From: UBA1181 sp045226255
Lineage (GTDB): Bacteria > Bacteroidota > Bacteroidia > Bacteroidales > Paludibacteraceae
DNA length: 64,000 nt
NCBI GenBank assembly: GCA_045226255.1
Contig: JBGVCG010000016.1
Coordinates: forward strand, 410,036 to 474,035
Reading direction: 5' to 3'
In this document: one piece after another, positions 7,648 through 16,200 of the stretch
How positions within the stretch are numbered: position 1 is the stretch's first letter
How the letters are laid out: every line of letters begins with the position of its first letter
Program-made: the position numbers and the translations under genes
The notes under the pieces: generated by a model
What the model saw: the letters and a program-made list of their open reading frames with translations, nothing else
Database searches by the model: none
What the model was told of the DNA's origin: nothing

Positions 7648-8001
7648 TCAATCGACCAGCTTATTCGTCTCCGTGTCCGGGAAGACGACCGTAGGCTTGA
7701 ACGTCTTAGCCTCCTCGAAGTCCATCGTGGCGAACGTCATGATGATGACGATGTCGCCCTTTTGCGCCAAGCGGGCCGCTGCGCCGTTCAGGCAAATCAC
7801 GCCACTGCCGCGCTCCCCCTTGATGATATACGTCTCGAAGCGGGCGCCATTGTTGTTATTGACGACGAAAACCTTCTCGTTAGGGATCATGTTAGCGGCC
7901 TCCATCAGATCCTCGTCGATCGTGATGCTACCGATGTAATCCAGATTAGCCTCCGTCACCTTCACCCGGTGAATCTTAGATTTCAGAACCTCAACCAACA
8001 T
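7648..8001 (-). CDS. panD: Aspartate 1-decarboxylase
   Basis: 117 residues, the usual length. Decarboxylates L-aspartate to beta-alanine for pantothenate synthesis in the cytoplasm. The self-cleavage site that creates the pyruvoyl group is present: Tyr22-Ile23-Gly24-Ser25, with Ser25 becoming the pyruvoyl residue. NGAAARLAQKGD near residue 72 is also typical of the family. It starts 3 bases after the panC stop, so the two form an operon that makes beta-alanine and joins it to pantoate. A decayed second copy lies at 102-180. Confidence 0.97.
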   Translation of the reverse strand: MLVEVLKSKIHRVKVTEANLDYIGSITIDEDLMEAANMIPNEKVFVVNNNNGARFETYIIKGERGSGVICLNGAAARLAQKGDIVIIMTFATMDFEEAKTFKPTVVFPDTETNKLVD

Positions 8002-8004
8002 ATC

Positions 8005-8850
8005 TTACTTCTTGTATTGGATATTATCAATTAGTCTAACCTCACCACAGTAAACCGTGATGCAACCCGTGATTTTATCAGCGTCCTTCCAAGACTTGAC
8101 GCTCTGCATCGTCTCGGAATTGACGATATCATAATACTCCACATTCAGGATGCTATCCTTGTTGATTTCGTCGATGACCCATTGTTTCACCTCCTCCAAG
8201 CTCTTGGTAGCCGCCATTTCGACGCTCTTGAACAAAGTTTGGGAGATACGCACGGCACGCTTCCTCTCATCCTTGGAGAGACGCATATTACGACTGCTGA
8301 GCGCCATGCCATCCTTTTCGCGGACGATTGGACAACCCACGATCTCGATAGGATATTTATAATCCTTCACCATCTTACGGATGATGGCCAACTGCTGGTA
8401 ATCTTTCTCGCCGAAGTAAGCCTTACCCGGCTTCACGATATCGAAAAGGCGGCTAACCACCTGACCCACACCGTTGAAGTGGCCTGGCCTGTGGACACCC
8501 TCCATCACCTTATCCAGCTGACCGAAGTCGAATACCCTCGTATCCGGCTTAGGGTAAATCTGTTTCACGGACGGAGCGAACAAAATCGTGCACTTAGCGC
8601 CCGCCAGCAAAGCGGCATCCGCCTCCAGCGTGCGCGGGTACTTCTCCAAATCGGTCTGATTATTGAACTGAGTCGGGTTCACGAACACGCTCACGACACA
8701 CACATCATTCTCTTCGACACACCTTTTCACCAAAGAGAGGTGACCCGCATGCAGGGCACCCATCGTAGGGACGAGACCAATGCTCTTGGACTCCGCGCGT
8801 AATTTTTGCAGCGCATTTTCAAGTCCCTTTGTAGTCTTATATATCTTCAT
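8005..8850 (-). CDS. panC: Pantothenate synthetase (pantoate--beta-alanine ligase)
   Basis: 281 residues from ATG 8850 (MKIYKTTKGLE...), which matches the family start; an in-frame ATG at 8898 would add 16 unlikely residues. Joins pantoate to beta-alanine using ATP. The nucleotide-binding PTMGALHAGHLSLV segment near residue 30, VVSVFVNPTQF near 55, FGEKDYQQL near 150 and the SSRNMRLS segment near 185 are all present. First gene of the panC-panD operon, divergent from the starch-synthase-like gene. Confidence 0.97.
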   Translation of the reverse strand: MKIYKTTKGLENALQKLRAESKSIGLVPTMGALHAGHLSLVKRCVEENDVCVVSVFVNPTQFNNQTDLEKYPRTLEADAALLAGAKCTILFAPSVKQIYPKPDTRVFDFGQLDKVMEGVHRPGHFNGVGQVVSRLFDIVKPGKAYFGEKDYQQLAIIRKMVKDYKYPIEIVGCPIVREKDGMALSSRNMRLSKDERKRAVRISQTLFKSVEMAATKSLEEVKQWVIDEINKDSILNVEYYDIVNSETMQSVKSWKDADKITGCITVYCGEVRLIDNIQYKK

Positions 8851-8931
8851 GACCAAATAAAATTTTTCAATCCCAAATTGGACCACAAAGGAAAGCAATA
8901 AATCGAAGAAATGAAAAGAAAGAAATGAAAA

Positions 8932-8963
8932 TTTGGCTTTTAATCACAAAATTCCTACCTTTG
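8932..8963 (+). promoter_or_regulatory. Bacteroidota-type promoter for the starch-synthase-like gene
   Basis: TTTG at 8932-8935 and TACCTTTG at 8956-8963 are 20 bases apart. They match the -33/-7 pattern of the primary sigma factor in Bacteroidota. The start codon follows at 8988. Confidence 0.8.
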
Positions 8964-8987
8964 CATAACGAGAATTGAGAAAATAAG

Positions 8988-9800
8988 ATGGAGAGTGTGA
9001 AAGTTTTATACATCTCGCAAGAGATTACGCCGTATCTTCCGGAGACAGAAATCTCGGTGATCAGCAGGAAATTACCTCAGGCGATTCAGGAAAAGGGGAA
9101 GGAGATCCGTGCCTTCATGCCACGTTTCGGCAATGTGAACGAGCGCAGGAACCAGCTTCACGAAGTGATTCGCCTTTCGGGCATGAACATCATCATCGAC
9201 GACACAGATCACCCGTTGATCATCAAGGTTGCATCCATCCAATCGGCCAGGATGCAGGTCTACTTCATAGACAACGACGATTTCTTCCAAAGGAAATACA
9301 CGATTGCGGACGAGAACGGGGAGTTCGACGACAATGAGGACCGTTCCATATTCTTCGTCAGAGGAGTCTTGGAGACCGTGAAAAAGCTCCGTTGGACGCC
9401 AGACATCATCCACTGCCACGGCTGGATGACGGCGTTGACCCCGATCTACATCAAAAAAGCATTCAACACTGATCCGTTCTTCAAAAACTCGAAAGTAGTC
9501 TACTCCGTCTATGCGGATGCATTCCAGAAACCGTTCTCGGACAGATTCGCCCAGAAATTGCAGCTGGACGGTATCAACGACGAAGACCTCAAGTCCATCC
9601 TGAACAAAAACGTCTCCTACACGGATTTGACGAAATTCGCGATCGACTACTCGGATGCGACCATTCTCGGCAGCGAGAACATCGACAAAGACGTTCTGAG
9701 CCATATCGAGCAATCAGGGAAGCCTCATCTGGCATTCCAGAACCCGGAAGCTTACGTGGACGCATACAACGAATTTTACGACAACATTTTGTCCAAGTGA
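8988..9800 (+). CDS. Glycogen/starch synthase N-terminal domain protein (GT5-like)
   Basis: 270 residues. Resembles the N-terminal (acceptor) Rossmann domain of GT5 glycogen synthases: VLYISQEITPYLPETEISVI at the start, FMPRFG near residue 43 and DIIHCHGWMTALTPIYIKK near 143. A full synthase has about 480 residues and a C-terminal nucleotide-sugar-binding domain, which is absent. The early KxGG-type motif is replaced by PETEIS, so catalysis is doubtful. Short homologues of this kind next to panC and a DUF4270 gene are common in Bacteroidales; the role is not established. Its own promoter lies at 8932-8963. Confidence 0.8.
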   Translation: MESVKVLYISQEITPYLPETEISVISRKLPQAIQEKGKEIRAFMPRFGNVNERRNQLHEVIRLSGMNIIIDDTDHPLIIKVASIQSARMQVYFIDNDDFFQRKYTIADENGEFDDNEDRSIFFVRGVLETVKKLRWTPDIIHCHGWMTALTPIYIKKAFNTDPFFKNSKVVYSVYADAFQKPFSDRFAQKLQLDGINDEDLKSILNKNVSYTDLTKFAIDYSDATILGSENIDKDVLSHIEQSGKPHLAFQNPEAYVDAYNEFYDNILSK

Positions 9801-9826
9801 TTCAATCATAATTTTCACGCGCATTA

Positions 9827-11299
9827 ATGAGACTATATAAGTTACCATTATATGCAATGTGCCTGGCAGGCATATTGATGAGCAGTTGCGAAGATGACAA
9901 CGCAGTAGGATTATCCATCCAACCGGAAGAAGATTTGCTATCAGTTTACCATAACCACATCAACATAAAGACTCAGAGCTCCATTTCGGACTCCGTGCTC
10001 AGCAAAGCTGACTATCTGCTGTTCGGAAGGTATTCCGACAATCTCTTCGGCGAGATCCAGGCGGAATACATGACCCAGCTAGACGCACGCACAGGAGGAA
10101 TCATGCTTCCAGACACCACCATCGTATCATACAGCTCAGCCACGACTGGTATCTTGAACACAATCCTGGAAGACTTGGACAGCAAATTCGGCAAAATCAA
10201 GAAGGTCTCCAATGCAAGGAACTTCACGATAGATTCCACAATATACCTTATGCAGTACTCCTCAGGATTTTGGGGAGACTCGACAGCATTGCAGTCTGTT
10301 CAAGTATACGAACTGAACAAGGGAATGGATCAGGCCAAATACTACACCAACGTATCCATCCAAGATTATTGCGACGAATCACTGCTGTTGGGTGAGGCGA
10401 ACTATCAGATACAAAACACGAGGGAGATCAGGGTGCCTCTTTCCAGCGAATTCGGAAAGCGTATCTCCTCCTATTACAGGGACGGAAAAATATCCTCACA
10501 GAAAGACTTCAACGAATACTTCAAAGGAGTATACGTGAAACACGCCTTCAACGAAGGAACAGTCCTCAAAGTGGACGTTTCAGGCATACTGATCTACTAT
10601 CACTACGATGCGGACATCAAAACCACCATCAATGGGAAGGACACCACCATCACCTCCGAGAAGATTCTTAAGGAATATGGCACGAATCCTTTGGTTACCT
10701 CCTATTTCCTCTCTGGCAACAAATCCGTAAAAAGGGCCAACGCAGTCCAACACGAGAACTGGGAGAACACAGTCAAGGAGATACAGATGAAAGACTCAAT
10801 CCAAACCTTCATCTACACACCAGTCGGCATGTACACAGAGGTGGAGGTGCCGATCGAGGCCATCATGGATTCGGTAAAGAAAAACGTGTCAGACACCAAC
10901 AAGGTGATGTTCAACTCCATAAGATTAGTGTTCCACCGCATGGAAATCGAGAACAAATACCTCTACAGCGGGCAACTGTTACTCATAGAGAAGGACAGCA
11001 TGGAGAATTTCTTCTACAACAACAGGACACCTGACGGACTGACCTCGTTCGTCTGCGCAATAGACAGCAAAAAGAACATCTACTCGTTCAACATCACGAG
11101 GCCGACCCAAAACAAGATAAGCCAAAGCGGGAAAACCTATTCCAAGAAGATGGCATTGGTTCCTGTCGAGAGGACATTAGCTGGAGACAACTATAGTTAC
11201 AAGCAACAACTTTGGATGACGAGCACCGCCCTGTACGGCAGTGCGGCACCAGACACATTGAGACCATGTGTGGACATCATCTACACCAAAAGAAACTAA
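9827..11299 (+). CDS. DUF4270 family lipoprotein
   Basis: 490 residues. A lipoprotein signal (MCLAGILMSSC, lipid cysteine at 21) is followed by the family opening EDDNAVGLSIQPEEDLL and the conserved LLFGRYSDNLFGEIQAEY segment near residue 65. The family consists of surface or periplasmic lipoproteins of unknown function in Bacteroidota. It begins 26 bases after the starch-synthase-like gene and 6 bases before the Lrp-type regulator, so the three genes likely form one transcript. Confidence 0.85.
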   Translation: MRLYKLPLYAMCLAGILMSSCEDDNAVGLSIQPEEDLLSVYHNHINIKTQSSISDSVLSKADYLLFGRYSDNLFGEIQAEYMTQLDARTGGIMLPDTTIVSYSSATTGILNTILEDLDSKFGKIKKVSNARNFTIDSTIYLMQYSSGFWGDSTALQSVQVYELNKGMDQAKYYTNVSIQDYCDESLLLGEANYQIQNTREIRVPLSSEFGKRISSYYRDGKISSQKDFNEYFKGVYVKHAFNEGTVLKVDVSGILIYYHYDADIKTTINGKDTTITSEKILKEYGTNPLVTSYFLSGNKSVKRANAVQHENWENTVKEIQMKDSIQTFIYTPVGMYTEVEVPIEAIMDSVKKNVSDTNKVMFNSIRLVFHRMEIENKYLYSGQLLLIEKDSMENFFYNNRTPDGLTSFVCAIDSKKNIYSFNITRPTQNKISQSGKTYSKKMALVPVERTLAGDNYSYKQQLWMTSTALYGSAAPDTLRPCVDIIYTKRN

Positions 11300-11305
11300 G
11301 AGACG

Positions 11306-11788
11306 ATGAAAGAACCGCAAAAACCACAGTTGGATGAGATCGACATACAGATCCTGAAGACGCTGCAGAACAACTGCAAGTTGACCACGAAGGAATTGGC
11401 TTCAATCGTCCACCTCTCCTCCACGCCTGTCTTCGAGCGTGTCAAAAGGATGGAGAAAGAGGGCATCATCCGCCAATACTCCGCCATTCTGAACAACGAG
11501 TTGCTGGACAATGGTTTCTGCGTTTTCTGTAACATACGCCTCAAAAAACACAGCAAGGAGTATATCCTTCACTTCATCGACTCCATCATGAAGATCGACG
11601 AGATCGTGGAGTGCTACAACATTTCGGGAGACTATGATTTCATGCTAAAGATATTGGTGAGCAGCATGACCCACTACCAAGAATTCGTGCAAAACAAATT
11701 AGGTGTCATAGAGAGTATCGGAAGTTTGCATAGCCTCTTCGTGCTGAAGGAGATGAAGCACACACACGGCATTAAACTGCCTGATTAA
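11306..11788 (+). CDS. Lrp/AsnC family transcriptional regulator
   Basis: 160 residues. An N-terminal winged helix-turn-helix (LDEIDIQILKTLQNNCKLTT through FERVKRMEKEGIIRQYSAIL, about 9-62) is followed by a RAM/AsnC ligand-binding domain (about 65-150, with ISGDYDFMLKI). Members bind DNA as dimers or octamers and respond to amino acids; the effector here is unknown. It lies 6 bases behind the DUF4270 gene. Its stop codon abuts the stop of the convergent lipoprotein gene. Confidence 0.93.
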   Translation: MKEPQKPQLDEIDIQILKTLQNNCKLTTKELASIVHLSSTPVFERVKRMEKEGIIRQYSAILNNELLDNGFCVFCNIRLKKHSKEYILHFIDSIMKIDEIVECYNISGDYDFMLKILVSSMTHYQEFVQNKLGVIESIGSLHSLFVLKEMKHTHGIKLPD

Positions 11789-12556
11789 CTACCGTACATG
11801 GCCGTGCTCCCAACGGACGCTATACCTGCCAGACTTCGCATCAATCACATAAGTCACGTTGCACAGGTCTGAAACGCTCCCCTCTCCCGCTTTCGCGTCA
11901 TTGTGTAAATATTTATTTGCGAACTGCTTCGGTAGACGGTTAATTTCAGGCAAAAGAACCACCCATGTAGGATGGTCCTGCAGATCGGAAGGCGGGAAGA
12001 AATCAACGATGACATGATTGAATACGTTGTACGTGAAGTTACCGCTCACCCCAATAGAATCGACGTCTCCAACCGCAGACTCGCCCGTCGCCCGATTGTA
12101 CCATCCTTCCCTCTCCAGAAATGCGATCAGCATGGAGGGATCCACCTTGCACCCCTTATATTCATTGTTCCAATCGACATTAAACGACAAGGCACCCTTT
12201 TCGTCATACGTGCTCATGGAACCGACTGGCACATCAAAGACTGCGCAATACGACATGAAAAGCGAGCCGTCCTGCTTGTAAATATTCTCACGGAGGAGAA
12301 AATCCTTTGCGGGCAGGTAATTCATTTCATATAACGAGTAGCGGAATTGCTTGGTGCCATCCTCCAGCATACGGTTCTCCTCGTTCTGATTAACCAGCAG
12401 GGAAGAGTCCACCATGCAAGCGCGGGCGACTAGGCTATCATAATTGACACGTTCCGTCAACGCTTCGCCACGCCCACCCCTATCGTCCCGATGGTCAACG
12501 CAAGAGACCACCAGGAACAACACGATCATATATTTCACAACCCTAAAATGCACCAT
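11789..12556 (-). CDS. Lipoprotein of unknown function
   Basis: Start set at ATG 12556 (MVHFRVVKYMIVLFLVVSC, lipid cysteine at residue 19); an upstream ATG at 12598 is less likely because it adds 14 residues before the signal. The mature ~235-residue protein has no recognised domain. It includes DNWxNxY-like aromatic segments (VDWNNEYKGC) and ends HGHVR. It is not clearly related to the lipoproteins at 2.5-7 kb. Convergent with the Lrp gene with no spacer. Confidence 0.7.
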   Translation of the reverse strand: MVHFRVVKYMIVLFLVVSCVDHRDDRGGRGEALTERVNYDSLVARACMVDSSLLVNQNEENRMLEDGTKQFRYSLYEMNYLPAKDFLLRENIYKQDGSLFMSYCAVFDVPVGSMSTYDEKGALSFNVDWNNEYKGCKVDPSMLIAFLEREGWYNRATGESAVGDVDSIGVSGNFTYNVFNHVIVDFFPPSDLQDHPTWVVLLPEINRLPKQFANKYLHNDAKAGEGSVSDLCNVTYVIDAKSGRYSVRWEHGHVR

Positions 12557-12581
12557 AGCAAATAAACAAAGAGTGGAACAC

Positions 12582-12785
12582 TTATAATGCGCACCCATCC
12601 CGTCGAAGCATTCGAGAGACTATTACAAAAATAATATGTTTTATCGATTCGCCAATGAGCAGTGCGATAAAAAGCCCTAAGATGTCCCAATGAGCGCTGT
12701 TTTTTATACATAAGAAATTAATCCACAGCAAGATACACAGGAGAGAATATATAACAAAAATGGGAGGCTGCAACCAATCTCCCAT
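12582..12785 (-). CDS. Small two-helix membrane protein
   Basis: 67 residues with two hydrophobic segments (FVIYSLLCILLWINFLCI at about 10-27; ILGLFIALLI and on through HIIFVIVSRML at about 35-60). The frame starts 5 bases after the tRNA-Met gene, so it would be expressed from the tRNA transcript or an unseen promoter. No family recognised. It could be a chance hydrophobic frame. Confidence 0.4.
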   Translation of the reverse strand: MGDWLQPPIFVIYSLLCILLWINFLCIKNSAHWDILGLFIALLIGESIKHIIFVIVSRMLRRDGCAL

Positions 12786-12789
12786 TCAG

Positions 12790-12863
12790 TAGCGGGGACG
12801 AGAATTGAACTCGTGACCTCCGGGTTATGAATCCGACGCTCTAACCAACTGAGCTACCCCGCC
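12790..12863 (-). tRNA. tRNA-Met (CAU), elongator type
   Basis: 74 nt without an encoded CCA. Acceptor stem GGCGGGG/CCCCGCT (one G-U), D arm GCTC...GAGC, anticodon loop TTCATAA, T arm ACGAG-TTCAATT-CTCGT, discriminator A. The G1-U72 pair and the lack of three G-C pairs at the base of the anticodon stem fit elongator rather than initiator tRNA. Confidence 0.95.
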
Positions 12864-12883
12864 ATCGTTTTTCAAATGCAGTG

Positions 12884-12914
12884 CAAAGGTACTGCTTTTT
12901 TCATATTTTCCAAA
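12884..12914 (-). promoter_or_regulatory. Promoter of tRNA-Met
   Basis: On the minus strand TTTG (12911-12914) and TACCTTTG (12884-12891) are separated by 19 bases, and the tRNA begins 20 bases downstream. Confidence 0.8.
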
Positions 12915-13134
12915 CAAAACATGGAGAAAAAACTGAACAAAATAACAGGGTATTCAAAGAGGAGAGATATGTGGTTAGGAAAGAGGAATTTAGACATTAG
13001 ACTTTAGTCTTTAGATTTTAGATTTTGGGGAATATTATTCGGGAATTTGAAGGTTTTGGATTGCCATATCATCTAAAAATATTCATTAATCATAAAAAGC
13101 GCATTATTCACCTAAAAAATCACAAGAAATTAGG
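12915..13134. other. Intergenic region before the hybrid sensor gene
   Basis: Between the tRNA-Met promoter and the regulator's promoter I see no gene. It holds a short tract of TTAGACATTAGACTTTAGT-like words (about 12990-13025), followed by AT-rich sequence. An in-frame ATG at 13025 opens the long regulator frame but precedes the promoter and is unlikely to be used. Confidence 0.5.
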
Positions 13135-13166
13135 TTTGTTCAATACACATAAAATTCGTATTTTTG
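13135..13166 (+). promoter_or_regulatory. Promoter of the hybrid two-component regulator
   Basis: TTTG at 13135-13138 and TATTTTTG at 13159-13166 are 20 bases apart. Transcription would begin near 13172, which rules out the upstream ATG at 13025 and favours ATG 13205. Confidence 0.75.
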
Positions 13167-13204
13167 CAATGTTTCCTGAAGTGACAAACATTAAATATGG
13201 AATA

Positions 13205-16200
13205 ATGCAAAGAGGCCTTACTCGATACATAATCATATGCGTTTGCGTATGTATAAGTTTGATTACCCCTTCCATCATAAAAGGGGAGACGATGCGTTTT
13301 TCCGCTTTGAAGACCCAATCAAACACGCCATACAGCAACATCAACGATTTATATTCAGACAGTTACGGCATCATTTGGCTGGCCACGGAGAACGGTCTGC
13401 TGCAATACAACGGATACGAATACATCAAGTGCGAACAGGACACTTCGGCGGAAGTACACTACAACGACTTCCGCAAGCTTTTCGAGGATTCACGGAAGAG
13501 GCTATGGGTCTGCACAGACAAAGGTTTGGCCATCTACGACAGGCGAAACAAGCGATACAAGCACATCGACTTGCAAGTATGCAACACTTACGTGAGAGGC
13601 ATAGAGGAGGATAAAGAGGGGCATCTATGGGTACTGAGCCAATACGGAATCTTCGAACTGGACCCTAACGCAAAGGTCCTGCAACGCTACGAACTGCCGG
13701 ATGTCTTCACCTGCCTCGTCCTCAAACAGGAAAAACTATGGATGGGCTCCTTCCAAAAGGGCCTGTACACCTTCGACATACACACGAAGGAGCTCAAGCA
13801 CATCAGCATCCCCTATCCTAGTAGCCAACATGACCCACGCATACACACACTGACGTACGCCTCCGACGGACAAATATACATCGGAACACGCAACGAGGGT
13901 CTCATCATCTACGACCCTATCAACAAAACGGCACGTATCTACACAAAAGAAAACACGCCAGACCTCTTCATGAGCAACTTCGTGGCGAAGACGTACGAGG
14001 ACTCTCGGAAAAGGATCTGGATCGGTTTCGTGAACGGCAACCTGCTGGTCTACGACACACAGACGAAGGGCTTTTCGAACAGTCAAGTCATCCTCCCCTC
14101 CACCGTCGATAAAGTAACCATCAACAGCATCACGGAGGATAACCGGCAAAACATCTGGATCGGCACGCACCACTACTGGCTATTCTTCTCCAACAACACA
14201 GCCAACAGCTTCAATTACTACAAACACAGCAGCGAAGACCACAACAGCATCACGAACAACGCCGTGACCAGCTTCTGCGAGAACAACGGCACGATGATGA
14301 TCGGAACAGACGGTGGCGGACTGAACACCCAAACGATACACACCAAACAATTCACCAGCCAAAGGGAGTTCGGTAACATCATCCTCGACGTGAAGAAAGG
14401 CAAAGAAAACGAATTCTGGTACGCCACCTGGGGCAATAGCAACATCGGTATCACCAAATACAACATTCAAACGGGGCAGAAGAAAGTATACTCCAAAGGG
14501 GAAGGAAACAATACGTTGCCAACCAACAACATACACCACATCCTAATCGAAGGCGACTCTGTATGGATCACGACGGACGGTGCGGGCGTATGCCTCATCA
14601 ACGACGCAACGGGAGAGGTGACCAGCAAACTCAACAGTCACTCCAGCATCTTCTCGGAAGAGAATCCTCAATGGGCCAACTACATCATGCGGGACAAACA
14701 AGGAAGGCTGTGGGTCTGCACCAGCGACGGCGTCGTATGCCACCAAAACGGACAAAGGCACATATTCACCCTGAACGAGCAAAACGACGCATTGGCGCAG
14801 AACGAGTCGAAGATGTGCATCTGCGACAGTAAAAACAGGATCTGGCTCATCACGACAACAGGTGGCCTCAACCTCTTCGATGAAGAGAAACAAGCCTTCT
14901 CCTCCCAATTCGAGGAGTACCACCTGCCTAAGACACTGAACGCCATCACGGAAGACAACCACGGCAACCTCTGGATTACCGCCACGAACGAGATCATCCT
15001 ATTCAACCCAGACTCGAACACTGTCAGGCACTTTGACATGTCGGGCGACTTGGGAGGATACTCCTTCGCCGCCTGCGCCATCTACAAAGCACAAGACGGG
15101 GAAATATACGTCGGCAGCAACAACGGCTTCTTCTCCTTCGATCCGCAAGAGATCATCAGCAAGGGGCAATACAAGCCGGTCGTTTACCTGAAAGACCTCT
15201 ACGTGAACGGCCAAAAGGTGGAGAACCAGCAAGGCACGACGCTCAACGAATCCCTGGCCTTCGCAGACACCATCCGGCTGAACCATGACCAAAACCACTT
15301 CGGCATCGAGTACTTCGGTATAGACTACGGTCAGGCGGAGAACCTCACCTACTACTACACCATGGAGGGCCATAACAAGCAATGGACCTTCGTCGGAAAG
15401 GAACGAAGAGCCTTCTTCACCAACTTCGACGCCGGCACCTACACCTTCCTCGTGAAAGCCTGCGAGCAGAACGGAGACAGGTGCTCCACCTCCAAACCTC
15501 TCACCATCATCATCGCCCCAGCATGGTGGCAGACATGGTGGTTCAGGGCACTCTGCCTACTAGCCATCTTCCTCGGCTTCCACCTCGTCCTGAAACTGAG
15601 GGAAAAAAGACTAAAGCAGAAGCAGGAGGTGCTGGAAAAAATCGTGGCTCAACGCACGGACGAGCTCCGCACCAAGAACAAGGAGATCGAGCAACAGAAC
15701 AAAAAACTGGACGAGACGCTGAACCTCAAGGACCGCATCATGTCCATCATCGCGCATGACCTGCGTAACCCTATCACCGCCATCGTCGGCAACCTCTCCC
15801 TGCTCACCAACCCGAGCCGGCAGTACAACGAAGAGGAGCGGGACAAGAAGGTGCAACAGACATTCAAGTCGGCCAAGAACCTACAAGACCAAATGGAGAA
15901 CCTTCTGGAATGGGCCAGGATACAAAACAACACCATACTCTTCTCGCCATCAGACTATTATCTGGACGCACTCTCCAAGGAGAGCGTGACGCTGCTGCAG
16001 AACCTGCTCTCCGAGAAAGGGATTGAGGTGACCATACGAAACAACACGAACAATTCGGCGCACATAGACCAGCGAATGGTATCTTCCATCATACGCAACC
16101 TGCTCAGCAACGCTATCAAGTTCACCCCGCAGGGAGGGAAGATCAACATACGCATCAGCGAGGAGCAAGAAAGCATCCTATGGTCCATCCAAGACAACGG

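Noticed and set aside
8182..9713. Antisense frames over panC and over the starch-synthase-like gene
   Set aside because: Both overlap well-supported genes completely and have no motif of their own.
12790..12863. tRNA-Met as an integration site for a mobile element
   Set aside because: No integrase gene, no displaced tRNA 3' fragment found in the window, and core genes lie on both sides.
13025..13204. N-terminal 60-residue extension of the hybrid regulator
   Set aside because: It precedes a good promoter (13135-13166), and the signal anchor begins at ATG 13205.
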